From NCBI GenBank assembly GCA_964630665.1, contig CAZVVN010000012.1, positions 1-60,983 of the forward strand: DNA of 60,983 nt, in the 5' to 3' direction. Under the pieces are notes generated by a model. That model had not been told where the DNA came from. It saw only the letters and a program-made list of their open reading frames with translations, and did not search any database. Shown piece by piece: positions 7,793 to 17,098 of this stretch (within the stretch, counting starts at the first letter, position 1; every line of letters starts with the position of its first letter). The position numbers and the translations under genes are program-made. This DNA comes from UBA9619 sp964630665 (GTDB lineage Bacteria; Pseudomonadota; Gammaproteobacteria; Arenicellales; UBA868).

Positions 7793-8548
7793 ATGGAAGG
7801 GAGACTGACCGGCAAGGCGGCAATCGTCACAGGCGGCGGCTCAGGGTTCGGTGAGGCTATCGCCGAGCGATTCATCGCCGAAGGAGCCCAAGTGCTCATC
7901 GCGGACGTCAATCAAACCACTGGCTCACAGGTGGCCCAGCGACTCGGTGACAGCGCTTTCTTCTTACCCACCGATGTCGCCGACAGCGCTGCCGTTGCTG
8001 CTACCGTCGGGGAAGCACAGCAACAATTCGGCCACCTCGACATTGTCGTCAACAATGCGGGAGTGGCTTCACCAATGACCCCGATTGGAGATATGGACGA
8101 GGATCTGTTCGACCGGCTATTCAATGTGAACGTCAAAAGTGTGTACCTGTTCTGCCATCATGCGGTCGACGCCATGCGAGAAGCCGGTGGCGGCAGCATC
8201 ATCAACACCGCGTCCACCTCCGCCCTCAAACCAAGGCCCTTTAATGCCGGGTACGCGGCCAGTAAAGCAGCGGTCATTGCGCTTACAAAAGGGCTTGCCG
8301 TGGAACTTGCCAAAGACCAGATCCGGGTGAATGCGCTGACCCCGGTGGCGTCGGATACTCCCCTTTTCAGGGATTTCCTAGGTGACCAGGCCGGGGCTAT
8401 GAAAGCCAAAATTGAGTCTGCTATTCCAGCCGGCAGGCTGTGCCTGCCCAGTGACATGGCAACGTGTGCGACCTTTCTGGCATCCGACGAGGCACACTTT
8501 CTGACCGGGATCAGCTTGCCTGTCGATGGAGGGTGGACGGCCAGCTAG
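7793..8548 (+). CDS. Short-chain dehydrogenase/reductase (FabG-like)
   Basis: 251 residues, classical SDR length. The cofactor site is TGGGSGFG near the N-terminus with Asp after strand 2 (IADVN), favouring NAD(H). NNAG, the catalytic Ser (NTASTS) and YAASK (Tyr-Lys) are all present, so the enzyme should be active. Substrate specificity cannot be read. GGGGAAAG precedes the ATG at about eight bases. It converges on trpS across a 77-base gap containing a hairpin. Confidence 0.88.
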   Translation: MEGRLTGKAAIVTGGGSGFGEAIAERFIAEGAQVLIADVNQTTGSQVAQRLGDSAFFLPTDVADSAAVAATVGEAQQQFGHLDIVVNNAGVASPMTPIGDMDEDLFDRLFNVNVKSVYLFCHHAVDAMREAGGGSIINTASTSALKPRPFNAGYAASKAAVIALTKGLAVELAKDQIRVNALTPVASDTPLFRDFLGDQAGAMKAKIESAIPAGRLCLPSDMATCATFLASDEAHFLTGISLPVDGGWTAS

Positions 8549-8578
8549 ACACGTCCGGGTTCGAACGGAAAATTCCAG

Positions 8579-8606
8579 CTGCCGGCCAGTTCTTTCTGGC
8601 AGGCAG
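8579..8606. terminator. Hairpin between convergent SDR and trpS genes
   Basis: An eleven-base stem with one mismatch (CTGCC-g-GCCAG against CTGGC-a-GGCAG) closes the loop TTCTTT. No T run follows on either strand, so its action as an intrinsic terminator is doubtful, but its position between two gene ends fits a bidirectional transcript end. Confidence 0.4.
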
Positions 8607-8625
8607 GGCGAGATACCGACGGGGT

Positions 8626-9642
8626 CTAGCTGACCGGCTCCAGAAACCCCATGATCTCGCGGGCCTCGCGTACGATCGGGCCCGACAACCGTACCGCCCG
8701 CGCGGAACCGTCGGCCAATATCCGGTCGATCTCGTCCGGTTCCTCCGTCAAACGTTTCATCTCGCTCCCAATCGGGCCGAGCTTGTCGACTGAAAGATCC
8801 GCAAGCGCTGTCTTGAAAGCACTGAACCCCTGCCCTGAAAACTGATCGAGCACCTGACCGACTTCCATATCATTCAACGACGCGTAGATCGACACCAGGT
8901 TGAGTGCCTCCGGGCGGGAATCCAGCTCATCCACATTGTCAGGAAGTGGTTCAGGGTCAGTGCGGGCTTTGCGAATCTTCTGCGCAATGGTGTCTGCCTC
9001 ATCGGTCATGTTGATGCGTGAGAAATCGGATTCTTCGGACTTGCTCATTTTCTTGGTGCCGTCCCGCAGGCTCATTACGCGGGTCGCACTGCCAAAGATC
9101 TGGGGCTCGGGTAGTGGAAAGAACTCGACGCCATACGCCGAATTGAAGGATTGGGCTATATCGCGGGTCAACTCCAGATGCTGTTTCTGGTCTTCTCCAA
9201 CCGGAACGTGGGTCGCTTTGTAGGCCAGAATATCGGCGGCCATCAGTACGGGGTAGGCATATAGGCCAACAGTCGCCTGCTCTCTGTTCTTGCCTGCTTT
9301 TTCCTTGAACTGGGTCATCCGATTGAGCCAGCCCAGCCGGGCGACACAGTTGAACAGCCAGGCCAACTCAGAATGCTCGGGCACGGTAGACTGGTTGAAC
9401 ATAATCGAGCGTGCAGGGTCAATTCCGGATGCGATCAGCCCTGCCGTCACTTCCCGTGTCGCACGCGCCAGTTCTCCAGGATCGTACGGCGCCGTGACGG
9501 CATGCAGATCCACCACACAGTAGATGGCCTCAAACTCATCCTGTAATCTGGCCCAATTTCGGATCGCGCCAAGATAGTTGCCCAAATGCAGGCTGCCTGT
9601 GGGCTGAACACCAGAAAATATCCTATTTTTCGCCATTATCAT
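8626..9642 (-). CDS. trpS: Tryptophanyl-tRNA synthetase
   Basis: 338 residues, the usual length for bacterial TrpRS, a class I synthetase. It activates Trp with ATP and charges tRNA-Trp. The signatures are HLGN (SLHLGNYLGAI, residues 19-22) and KMSKS (TKKMSKSEES, near residue 200), with the GEDQKQHLELTRDIA helix between them. Two ATGs six bases apart (9642, 9636) are both compatible with the GGGA upstream; I keep the outer one. It is monocistronic. The 9643-9901 gap shows no T-box or leader peptide that I can identify. Confidence 0.97.
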   Translation of the reverse strand: MIMAKNRIFSGVQPTGSLHLGNYLGAIRNWARLQDEFEAIYCVVDLHAVTAPYDPGELARATREVTAGLIASGIDPARSIMFNQSTVPEHSELAWLFNCVARLGWLNRMTQFKEKAGKNREQATVGLYAYPVLMAADILAYKATHVPVGEDQKQHLELTRDIAQSFNSAYGVEFFPLPEPQIFGSATRVMSLRDGTKKMSKSEESDFSRINMTDEADTIAQKIRKARTDPEPLPDNVDELDSRPEALNLVSIYASLNDMEVGQVLDQFSGQGFSAFKTALADLSVDKLGPIGSEMKRLTEEPDEIDRILADGSARAVRLSGPIVREAREIMGFLEPVS

Positions 9643-9901
9643 GGAATCCCAATGAGGTAATGTAGTCGCCTCCAGCAGCCCTCATAAAGGTGATCCGGTA
9701 CCACTAACCGATCAAATTAATGAATTAATCACCCGAAGCCGGAGATGCGGATTATAGATCTTAAGACCATCGCCTACCGGCGACATTCAAAGCTTGGTCA
9801 CTGCACCGGGCGACATCACGCTGAAAACGCGGCCCGTGAACCCAGGATGCAGCATCTTGTTCCTGCCATTGGCCGGGGACCGGGACCAACTCGGCAACAA
9901 T

Positions 9902-10270
9902 ATGATCGATAGTTTTCTCTCGTGGCTCAAGACTCTGGTCAACGCTGTCGGTGCGATCTTCGGCTGGCTGGGCGACATCGTTCAGCGACTGGCGTCGGGG
10001 ACAATACTGGACCTGCGCCCTCTACAGATGGCCTTCGTGGCTTTCCTACTTTGGCTGGTATACCGTATCGCGCACATGTTCATGGAGATATTTGTCGAGA
10101 GCTGGAACGCCCACGGACCTGGCTCCTGGGATAAGCTGACCGCGAGGCTGTTCACCGTGTTGGCCTACGGTAGCATTTTGTTCGTGGTTATCCTCCTGGC
10201 TCTGTTTTTTCTGCTGGCACTGGCTGTGGACGACCCGGTCGGACGCCTGTTATCGTTAGTGCCGGGTTGA
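9902..10270 (+). CDS. Small membrane protein, unknown function
   Basis: 122 residues from ATG 9902 (MIDSFLSWLKTLV). A TTG at 9794 would prepend 36 residues lacking membrane character. An amphipathic start is followed by two or three membrane helices (about 40-60 and 85-115), the last very rich in Leu, Val and Phe. A Trp-rich stretch (ESWNAHGPGSWDKL) joins them. I recognise no family. It lies 37 bases before the GNAT gene, with a weak six-base hairpin (AACGGT/ACCGTT, 10270-10288) between. Confidence 0.6.
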   Translation: MIDSFLSWLKTLVNAVGAIFGWLGDIVQRLASGTILDLRPLQMAFVAFLLWLVYRIAHMFMEIFVESWNAHGPGSWDKLTARLFTVLAYGSILFVVILLALFFLLALAVDDPVGRLLSLVPG

Positions 10271-10307
10271 ACGGTAGAAAAGACCGTTCTTCACAAACTA
10301 CCTACCG

Positions 10308-10718
10308 ATGAGAATCAGACCCTTTCAAGAAGACGATCGCGATGAGGTAACCAGCCTCTGGCGACAGACTTTTCCGGGTGAGCCACACAACGAACCGAAT
10401 GCGGTCATCGACGCCAAGCTGGCCGTCGATCGCCTGCTGTTCGTCGCCAGGGACCAGGGCAAGATCATTGGTACTGCTATGGCCGGTTACGATGGACACC
10501 GGGGCTGGCTTTACTCGGTCGCTGTCGATCCAGACCAGCAACGCCAAGGAATCGGCCGACAACTCGTCGATTATGCGGTAGATGTTCTGAAGACAAAGGG
10601 CTGTGTCAAGATCAACCTGCAGGTGCGCGCCACCAATGCGGGGGTGGTTGCGTTTTACGAAGCGCTAGGATTCGTGACAGAAGATCGCATCAGTATGGGT
10701 AAGTTACTCACTCATTAA
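10308..10718 (+). CDS. GNAT acetyltransferase, YpeA-like
   Basis: 136 residues. The acetyl-CoA pyrophosphate loop is visible as QQRQGIGRQL, preceded by strand 4 (YSVAVDP) and followed by the AFYEALGF helix-strand signature. The segment AGYDGHRGWLYSVAV closely matches the E. coli YpeA family, whose substrate is not established. The N-terminus MRIRPFQEDDRDEVTSLW is typical of the family. The enzyme acts in the cytoplasm and should transfer acetyl groups to an amine. Confidence 0.88.
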   Translation: MRIRPFQEDDRDEVTSLWRQTFPGEPHNEPNAVIDAKLAVDRLLFVARDQGKIIGTAMAGYDGHRGWLYSVAVDPDQQRQGIGRQLVDYAVDVLKTKGCVKINLQVRATNAGVVAFYEALGFVTEDRISMGKLLTH

Positions 10719-10757
10719 GGCAGACTCGTCCCAGTCACCGGGCGGGCCTGCCGGCAA

Positions 10758-12089
10758 CTATAGCGTCACACCGTGCAACGTCATCTTTTCATGGCGCCCG
10801 CGCATCTCGACCTCGGCAAACATTTCGGTCTCGAGCCGCTCATCGAGGCGCAACCGCAAGTCTTCGGAGATCAGCACGTCGCGGCCGTGAGTCTTACATG
10901 CGTCACAGATCCGGCTGGCGACATTCACCGTATCTCCAACCACGGTGAATTCCATTCGCTCTTCTCCACCGATGTTACCCACGATACTGGGACCGACATG
11001 GATGCCAATGCGGTGCTCGATCTCCGGAAGATCTTTTTCCTTCCTTTCCCTGTTCCACTGCCGAAGTGAAACCTGCATCGCCCGGGCACAGTCCAGAGCG
11101 TTCTGGGCATCATTGCCGCGTGACTCCGGCGTGCCGAAGGTCGCCATCACCGCATCGCCGATGTATTTGTCAACCGTACCCTTGTTGGTAAAAATCGGTC
11201 CGACCATCCGCTTCTGGTATTCACTTAAGACCTCCACGACGTCAGCTGGCTGCATCTGCTCAGACAACTGGGTAAAACCTTTGATGTCGGTGAAAAGGAC
11301 CGCCACCTGTTGTTCCCGGCCAGCCTGCTGGAGCAGATCGAATTCAGAACTCTCGATCTCCTTACGGATGTCTGGAGAAAAATAACGACCCAAGGCCAGA
11401 TTGGTCTTCTCGGCGTTGGCCGCATCTATAGATGATTTCTGTACCAGCCAGGCAAGCGTCACCGCCGAGACCGTAACAATAGTGAAACATAGCCAACCAA
11501 AAACAAGCTGCCTACCATCAAGGACTTTGATTTCAGAAAAAATCTCAATGTAATTGAAGCTGATCCGGATTTCCGGATCCAGAAGAATCGGAATCTGTAC
11601 ACCACCCACCTGAACAGCCAACAGGATAGCTAGAGCCGCAGTAATCCCCGGCCTGAGCAGCAGCCCAGATGCAGCGACCATCAAAAGGGGAAACAAGAAC
11701 ATATCTGTAACCCACTCACCTCGGTGTTGCAAAACAAATGACACATCCATACCAAGGGAATTGGCGTAATCTTGAATTGGATAAAATCCGACGAACAGCA
11801 ATGCCAGGAGTATCAATATAAGGTTGTACCGTTTTTCAGTAAGGAAATAGAAAAGTGCCATGAGCCCAATTATCATGGATACCTGGGTAAGCAAGGCAAT
11901 CCGAATACCGGTCTCCGTCGCTTGGAGCGGAAACACGATATTGGTCAAAAGGCCTAGCAGAGTGAGAACTGTCAATACAGCCAGAGTACATTTCAGGCCA
12001 TAAACCCGCCGCTGGACGGTCAGGGCATCCTTGACTCGAACCGAGTTTTGAAAATAGTTCTTAACTATGCCCACCAAAGACCTTTGCAT
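10758..12089 (-). CDS. Membrane-bound class III adenylate/guanylate cyclase
   Basis: About 443 residues from ATG 12089; in-frame alternatives at 12131 or a TTG at 12173 would extend it slightly. Six hydrophobic helices (about 25-195) precede a short helical linker (LGRYFSPDIRKEI) and a class III cyclase domain. Both metal-binding aspartates are present (LFTDIKGFT and YIGDAVMATFG), as is the ribose/base region EFTVVGDTVNVASR. It should make cAMP (or cGMP) at the inner membrane in response to an unknown signal sensed by the six-helix part. It lies 96 bases downstream of the acyl-CoA ligase on the same strand. Confidence 0.88.
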   Translation of the reverse strand: MQRSLVGIVKNYFQNSVRVKDALTVQRRVYGLKCTLAVLTVLTLLGLLTNIVFPLQATETGIRIALLTQVSMIIGLMALFYFLTEKRYNLILILLALLFVGFYPIQDYANSLGMDVSFVLQHRGEWVTDMFLFPLLMVAASGLLLRPGITAALAILLAVQVGGVQIPILLDPEIRISFNYIEIFSEIKVLDGRQLVFGWLCFTIVTVSAVTLAWLVQKSSIDAANAEKTNLALGRYFSPDIRKEIESSEFDLLQQAGREQQVAVLFTDIKGFTQLSEQMQPADVVEVLSEYQKRMVGPIFTNKGTVDKYIGDAVMATFGTPESRGNDAQNALDCARAMQVSLRQWNRERKEKDLPEIEHRIGIHVGPSIVGNIGGEERMEFTVVGDTVNVASRICDACKTHGRDVLISEDLRLRLDERLETEMFAEVEMRGRHEKMTLHGVTL

Positions 12090-12185
12090 TATTTTTCGAG
12101 AATATACGATTATCCGTTTGTGCCTACGCATACGCCTGATTACAGGAGTCGGGAAAAGACAATACGGGCTCAAATGGCAAAATAG

Positions 12186-13823
12186 TCACCCATACTGACT
12201 GCGCAGATACTTTTTATCGATTTTTCCGACACTGGTTTTCTGGATCGAGTCGATGATCTCGATGCGCTCCGGTACCGCCCATCTGGTGATCGCACCGTCT
12301 TCCGCGGCTCGCACAAATGCGGACCGGACGTCTTCCGCATCCAGCGCCCCGTCTTTCGGCACGACCAGTATTAAAGGTCGTTCACCCCACTTGTCGTCAG
12401 CGATACCGATCGCGGCGGCTTCGGTCACACCCCGACACCCAAGCGCAATGTCTTCCAGCGCAATGGATGATATCCACTCACCGCCGCTTTTGATGACGTC
12501 CTTGATGCGGTCGGTAACTTTCAGGTATCCCTGCGGGTCGATGGTCCCGAGGTCGCCGGTGTGAAGAAACCCCCCTCGCCACAGGGTCTCCGACTGCTCC
12601 GCATCATTGAGGTATCCCTGGGTCAGCCAAGGCGCCCGGGCCACCACTTCGCCGCTGCTCTCACCATCGTGAGGCTGCTCGTTCAGGTCAGGGTCGACGA
12701 CCCGTATGTCAACCAGTGGTGCAGGCCGACCCGATTTGCAGCGCAATTCAACCTGCCTATCTTCGTCCAGCAAAAGCGCGTCCGGTGACATCTGGGCGAG
12801 GGTCAGTAACGGGCCCGTTTCGGACATGCCATAGCCGCTGAACAGGTCAATTCCCCGTTCCCGTGCCTGCTGCGCGAGCGCAACTGGCAACGCAGATCCC
12901 CCAATCGTCATTTTCCAGCCCGTGAAATCGACCCCGGCCGCCTCCGGTGCGTTCAGCACCATATGCAGAATGGTCGGCACGCAGTGAGAAAAAGTAACCT
13001 TTTCCTGCTCGAAGAGCGCCAGTAATCGGGCCGGTTCGTAGCGACCTGGGTAGATCTGTTTGACCCCCAGCAAGGTGGCGAGGTAAGGCACTCCCCAGGC
13101 GTGCGCGTGGAACATTGGCGTCAGGGGCATGTAGACATCCCGGTCGTGAAACCGCCCTTGCTCCGCCGGGCTACCAAGAGCCACCCCCTTGCCCAGGGTA
13201 TGCAGCACGATCTGGCGATGACTGTAGTAGACCCCTTTGGGATTACCAGTTGTACCGGTCGTATAGAAAGTCGTCGCGCGGGTATTTTCGTCAAAATCGG
13301 CAAACTCCCGGTTGTCGGGGGCCGCGTCGAGAAGCGCTTCATACTCACCTGCAATGTTGAGAGTGGTCTCTACAAATGCTTCCTCGTCCGAGATCAGCAC
13401 CCAGCTCTTGACTGTCTCGACCCGTTCAGCAATCGGCTCGACCATCCCCAGGAACTCCTGGTTAATCAGGACCACATCATCAGCGGCGTGGTTCATTGTG
13501 TACAACACCTGATCTGCAGACAAACGGATGTTGACTGTGTGCAGTACGGCACCAATCATCGGAATCGCGAAGAAACACTCCAGGTAGCGATGACTGTCCC
13601 AGTCAAGAACAGCCACGGTGTCTCCTTTGCGTACACCCAGTGTCTCCAATGCATTAGCAAGCCGGGCAACACGCCTTGCAAATTCACGGTAGCTGTGTCG
13701 ATACCGGTCCGCGTAGATGATCTCCTGCTCGGCGTTTCTGATCTGAAGCGTCGCCAACAACTGCTTGATCAACAGTGGATAGTGGTAGGCTGAGGGACTG
13801 CGGGCAATGGTGTGGTCTGCCAT
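12186..13823 (-). CDS. Medium/long-chain acyl-CoA ligase (AMP-forming)
   Basis: 545 residues from ATG 13823, chosen because GGAG lies seven bases upstream; a GTG at 13925 would add 34 residues. ANL superfamily signatures: P-loop-like TTGTTGNPKG with YYSH after it, GYGMSETGP, TGDLGTID and a C-terminal catalytic Lys region (TSVGKIDKKYLR). It converts a fatty or organic acid, ATP and CoA to acyl-CoA via acyl-AMP. The length and N-terminus resemble AlkK-type medium-chain ligases. The group 2OG oxygenase, MaoC, ligase, cyclase runs leftward. The 309-base stretch 13824-14132 before it holds no gene that I can support. Confidence 0.92.
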   Translation of the reverse strand: MADHTIARSPSAYHYPLLIKQLLATLQIRNAEQEIIYADRYRHSYREFARRVARLANALETLGVRKGDTVAVLDWDSHRYLECFFAIPMIGAVLHTVNIRLSADQVLYTMNHAADDVVLINQEFLGMVEPIAERVETVKSWVLISDEEAFVETTLNIAGEYEALLDAAPDNREFADFDENTRATTFYTTGTTGNPKGVYYSHRQIVLHTLGKGVALGSPAEQGRFHDRDVYMPLTPMFHAHAWGVPYLATLLGVKQIYPGRYEPARLLALFEQEKVTFSHCVPTILHMVLNAPEAAGVDFTGWKMTIGGSALPVALAQQARERGIDLFSGYGMSETGPLLTLAQMSPDALLLDEDRQVELRCKSGRPAPLVDIRVVDPDLNEQPHDGESSGEVVARAPWLTQGYLNDAEQSETLWRGGFLHTGDLGTIDPQGYLKVTDRIKDVIKSGGEWISSIALEDIALGCRGVTEAAAIGIADDKWGERPLILVVPKDGALDAEDVRSAFVRAAEDGAITRWAVPERIEIIDSIQKTSVGKIDKKYLRSQYG

Positions 13824-14132
13824 GAATCTGCTCCGAAACTCGGACTGCGGATCATAATCAATAGCAACCGGCACTGCATCAACCGGTTTCAGCGCCTTAT
13901 AGGATAAAGCATGATCCAAGGGCACAGGCCCACAGGAATTCCTGCCGATGACGAAGGCTAATTCATCCTTTCGGATAAACTTTGTTGCCCGGAACTGCTT
14001 ACAGACCCACTTCGATACCGCGGCCTGATATGGTGCAAGTGTTTTCAGGGTCTACAGCCAGATGCACCTGCCGCTCGGCAAGAGCAGCCCGCAAGACAAG
14101 AAAGCACCCCAGGCGCTTGGACTGCTGGGACC

Positions 14133-14621
14133 CTACGGGTGCGCTGGGTCCGGTCGCCGGCGCATGAAATTGACAGCCTGACACGACATCACCAGTTCGC
14201 CGTGTTGGTTGCGGCTTTCCGAACGGGTCACCAGTATCCCGCGGTCCGGCCGCGAACGGGATACCCTGGCTTCGAGTATCGTGATGCGGACGGACAAGGT
14301 GTCACCGGGTCGGACGGGGTTCGGCCAGCTCAGCTTCTCAATTCCCGCTGAACCGAGGCTGGACTCGTCGGACAGAAAATTGTCCGCGATCAACCGCATC
14401 ATCATGCTGCCGGTGTGCCAACCGCTGGTAATCAAACCGCCATAGATGGACTTTTTTGCCCGCACCGGATCAACATGGAAACACTGCGGGTCGTAACGCC
14501 GGGCAAATTCGACCGATTCGGTCTCGTCAACCACGACCGAACCAAGTTCGAACACCCCACCTTCAGGGTAATCCTCGAAATACTTGGGCTCACCAGGGCC
14601 GGGGAAAGCCGGTTTATCCAT
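14133..14621 (-). CDS. MaoC-type hot-dog hydratase/dehydratase
   Basis: 162 residues with one hot-dog fold. The hydratase 2 motif is clear: YDPQCFHVDP (catalytic Asp and His) and then YGGLITSGWHT. The strand NPVRPGDTLSVRITILEAR is also typical. Such enzymes hydrate trans-2-enoyl-CoA or act on related CoA thioesters, which suits its place between a ligase and an oxygenase. The carboxy end is Arg- and Pro-rich. It ends 309 bases before the ligase start. Confidence 0.9.
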   Translation of the reverse strand: MDKPAFPGPGEPKYFEDYPEGGVFELGSVVVDETESVEFARRYDPQCFHVDPVRAKKSIYGGLITSGWHTGSMMMRLIADNFLSDESSLGSAGIEKLSWPNPVRPGDTLSVRITILEARVSRSRPDRGILVTRSESRNQHGELVMSCQAVNFMRRRPDPAHP

Positions 14622-14711
14622 CAGCGATCTCCAGAGTGCTCAACGGGGTACTGCCCTCGGTGGGCCGCTTGCGGGCAATCCATCGGATCGGACTCTTCCC
14701 CACCACCTGCA

Positions 14712-15380
14712 TCAGTTGTTCCCTTGCTGACGATAGCGGTCGAAACGCAGGCCGATCGTTCGCCGTAGCTGACTGACGTCGTTGACAAAATGAAAGGGCC
14801 GCTTGAAACCGTCACTCAAACCCGGGCCACCCATCAGCAGGAGTTCTCCAGGTAAAAACCTGATTTCCCGGTCATCACGTCCATGGCGATCCTGGCAAAG
14901 CCCGAACACACCGTCCCCGCTCAGAAGAACAATCGCAACCAGCAGCCCATAACGCAAGTGGTCCCGGTGGGGCGTGATGCCTTGGCACCCGGCCGGGTAG
15001 CGCTGCACAATCAAATCATTGATCACGAATCGCTCAGTGGCCTTATCCACTGTGCAATCCGAAAGCCCTCGTCTGAGCAATTGCTCGACACCCCGGGCGA
15101 ATTCCCACAACCCATGCTCCGGGGGAATGTCATAGCACAACTCAAAATCCTGATAGACCCGCGCCTGCTCTGATCCCATCACCGGCCGGGCCGGGCGATA
15201 GTGCAGTGAATCCACCACTGAGACCAGATCCTCCATCTCCTGCTGATCCAGAAAGGGGCAGACCACTGCGCCACTATCAGACAACCCGGCGATCGCAGCA
15301 GACAACACGCCTGGATCGTGGCAGGCGCCCGGCCCGCGGAACGCAGGTTGGATCCCAGGGACATTCTTCGATTGCTTCAT
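14712..15380 (-). CDS. 2-oxoglutarate/Fe(II) oxygenase
   Basis: 222 residues. A double-stranded beta helix core is suggested by HRDHLRYGLLVAIVLLSG (H-x-D iron ligands, preceded by QGITP), by RFLPGELLLMGGPG and by FHFVNDVSQLRRTIGLRF (distal His and the Arg for 2-oxoglutarate). It resembles AlkB/prolyl-hydroxylase-like stand-alone oxygenases. The substrate is unknown. The ATG at 15380 opens MKQSKNVPG. It is the first gene of the leftward group at 10.8-15.4 kb. The 325-base gap to ccmC (15381-15705) contains promoters at most. Confidence 0.8.
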   Translation of the reverse strand: MKQSKNVPGIQPAFRGPGACHDPGVLSAAIAGLSDSGAVVCPFLDQQEMEDLVSVVDSLHYRPARPVMGSEQARVYQDFELCYDIPPEHGLWEFARGVEQLLRRGLSDCTVDKATERFVINDLIVQRYPAGCQGITPHRDHLRYGLLVAIVLLSGDGVFGLCQDRHGRDDREIRFLPGELLLMGGPGLSDGFKRPFHFVNDVSQLRRTIGLRFDRYRQQGNN

Positions 15381-15705
15381 CTTGTCGAACTATTCAGTGG
15401 CTGGAGCCCGGACGATCAGGTCTTCTCCTTCGGCCTACCATATCATTTGTCTGCAGGGAATATCACATCCGCCCTATTCGGGATTATGGCTACCGCACAC
15501 TCACCGGTAACGATCCAGCTGACGCAGATCAACTGAATCCTGGTTGTTGAGCGTTATCGTCATTGATAGCCCGCAACAATGGCGCCGGGTTATCCGGGTC
15601 GACTAAAATACCCGCAGCAATTTGCCCTGGGTTCGTACCACGCCATCGCAAACACCCGTCAAGCTTCAACCTCTACTCTGGCCCACCCCAGCCGCTCGGT
15701 ACTCA

Positions 15706-16491
15706 ATGACAGCAGACAACTCGACTGACAGTCCCGCACCGCGACCAGCGGTACGCCTGTGGCTGGCTTTCCAGCGGCTCGGATCAATGTCCGTTTTCTA
15801 TGCCCTGGCCGGGAGGTTGATCCCATGGCTCGGTGGGATCTGTGCAGTGCTTTTTGCCACAGGCCTATACGGCGCCCTGATCTCCGCGCCACCTGACTAC
15901 CAGCAAGGCGACAGTTACAGGATAATTTTCGTCCATGTGCCGGCTGCCTGGCTGTCGATGTTCGTCTATCTAGTCATGGCCCTCGCCGGTGGAATCGGGT
16001 TGATCTGGCGCATCAAACTGGCCGAAGTCATTGCCAGAAGCAGTGCCCCTATCGGCGCATCGTACACCTTCCTGGCGCTGGTGACCGGTTCAATCTGGGG
16101 CAAACCCATGTGGGGCACCTGGTGGGTATGGGACGCCAGACTGACCTCAGAACTGGTGCTTTTGTTCCTCTACCTTGGCTTTATGGCACTGCAATCGGCG
16201 ATCGAAGACCGTCGCAGCGCTGCCCGGGCGGGTGCCGTGCTGGCCCTTGTCGGCGTGGTCAATCTGCCGATCATTCACTACTCAGTCGAATGGTGGAACA
16301 CACTGCACCAGGGACCAACCGTCTCCAAGCTTGACGCGCCGTCGATCCATTTGAGCATGCTCGTTCCCCTGCTTCTTATGGCACTGGCATTCAAGTTTCA
16401 CTTCGCCACCGCCCTGCTGGCCGGTACCCGGTCGGAGATTCTTGAGCGGGAAAGGCGCACCCGGTGGGTGACGGCCCTGGCGTCGGAATGA
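15706..16491 (+). CDS. ccmC: Cytochrome c maturation protein CcmC (heme handling)
   Basis: 261 residues, six membrane helices. CcmC presents heme to CcmE on the periplasmic face. The tryptophan-rich signature is WGTWWVWDARLT, flanked by the two conserved periplasmic His positions (IFVHVPAAW and PIIHYSVEWWNTLHQ). ATG 15706 is chosen; an upstream TTG frame start is unlikely. It heads the ccmCDEF-HI run, but ccmA and ccmB do not precede it as they usually do. It overlaps ccmD by ATGA. Confidence 0.96.
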   Translation: MTADNSTDSPAPRPAVRLWLAFQRLGSMSVFYALAGRLIPWLGGICAVLFATGLYGALISAPPDYQQGDSYRIIFVHVPAAWLSMFVYLVMALAGGIGLIWRIKLAEVIARSSAPIGASYTFLALVTGSIWGKPMWGTWWVWDARLTSELVLLFLYLGFMALQSAIEDRRSAARAGAVLALVGVVNLPIIHYSVEWWNTLHQGPTVSKLDAPSIHLSMLVPLLLMALAFKFHFATALLAGTRSEILERERRTRWVTALASE

Positions 16492-16661
16492 GCGTCACCG
16501 AATTTCTTGATATGGGTGGCTATGCCGCCTTCGTCTGGCCGGCCTACGGTATCGTAGCGGTGGCCCTGCTGCTCAATCTGATCCTGCCCCTGAAACGCCA
16601 TCAGCGCCTGCGCCTGGAACTCGGCCACCGTACTGTCAAAACTACGAAACCCGGATCGTGA
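16488..16661 (+). CDS. ccmD: Heme exporter protein CcmD
   Basis: 57 residues, start at ATG 16488 overlapping the ccmC stop (ATGA). It has the typical CcmD layout: FLDMGGYAAFVWPAYG, a single membrane helix (IVAVALLLNLIL) and a basic cytoplasmic tail. CcmD is needed to release holo-CcmE from CcmABC. The ccmE start overlaps its stop by GTGA. Confidence 0.92.
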   Translation: MSVTEFLDMGGYAAFVWPAYGIVAVALLLNLILPLKRHQRLRLELGHRTVKTTKPGS

Positions 16662-17098
16662 CACCGAGACGCAGGCAGCGGTTTATTCTGGCTGGCCTGC
16701 TGGTATTGGGTGTGGCGGTGTCAATCAGCCTGGCCCTGATAGCGCTGACCAAGAACATCAACCTTTTTTTCAGTCCCACGCAGGTCTCGGCAGGGGAGGC
16801 ACCGCTCAACAGTACTTTCAGGCTCGGCGGCATGGTTGTTCCGGGTTCAGTCCGCCGACCTGAGGACGGGCTGACCGTAGCCTTCGATCTTACAGACACT
16901 TTAGAAGCCGTTACAGTCGTTTACAAAGGAATCCTGCCGGACCTGTTCCGTGAAAACCAGGGTATCGTTGCGCAGGGGCGCCTGCTTACAGATGGCACCT
17001 TTGAGGCCCAGCAGGTGCTGGCCAAACACGACGAGAACTACATGCCACCCGAGGTGGCCGATGCGCTGGAGAAGGCCCGCCAGATGGGGTTGAAGTGA
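16658..17098 (+). CDS. ccmE: Heme chaperone CcmE
   Basis: 146 residues from a GTG that overlaps the ccmD stop. An N-terminal anchor (about 8-30) precedes an OB-fold periplasmic domain (FRLGGMVVPGSV, VTVVYKGILPDLF). The covalent heme-binding His is His124 in LAKHDENYMP. CcmE carries heme from CcmC to the CcmF/H ligation complex. It is followed without a gap by ccmF. Confidence 0.97.
   Translation: MTPRRRQRFILAGLLVLGVAVSISLALIALTKNINLFFSPTQVSAGEAPLNSTFRLGGMVVPGSVRRPEDGLTVAFDLTDTLEAVTVVYKGILPDLFRENQGIVAQGRLLTDGTFEAQQVLAKHDENYMPPEVADALEKARQMGLK

Noticed and set aside
10270..10288. Six-base hairpin AACGGT/ACCGTT before the GNAT gene
   Set aside because: The stem is short and the T run weak (TCTTC), so it is not listed as a terminator; it is only mentioned with its neighbour.
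13101..13793. 230-codon plus-strand open frame
   Set aside because: It lies wholly antisense to the acyl-CoA ligase, whose motifs are intact, and has no recognisable features. It is an effect of GC-rich codon usage.
13999..14184. 61-codon minus-strand frame between MaoC and the ligase
   Set aside because: No family similarity that I can defend, no ribosome site, and it overlaps the MaoC 3' end.
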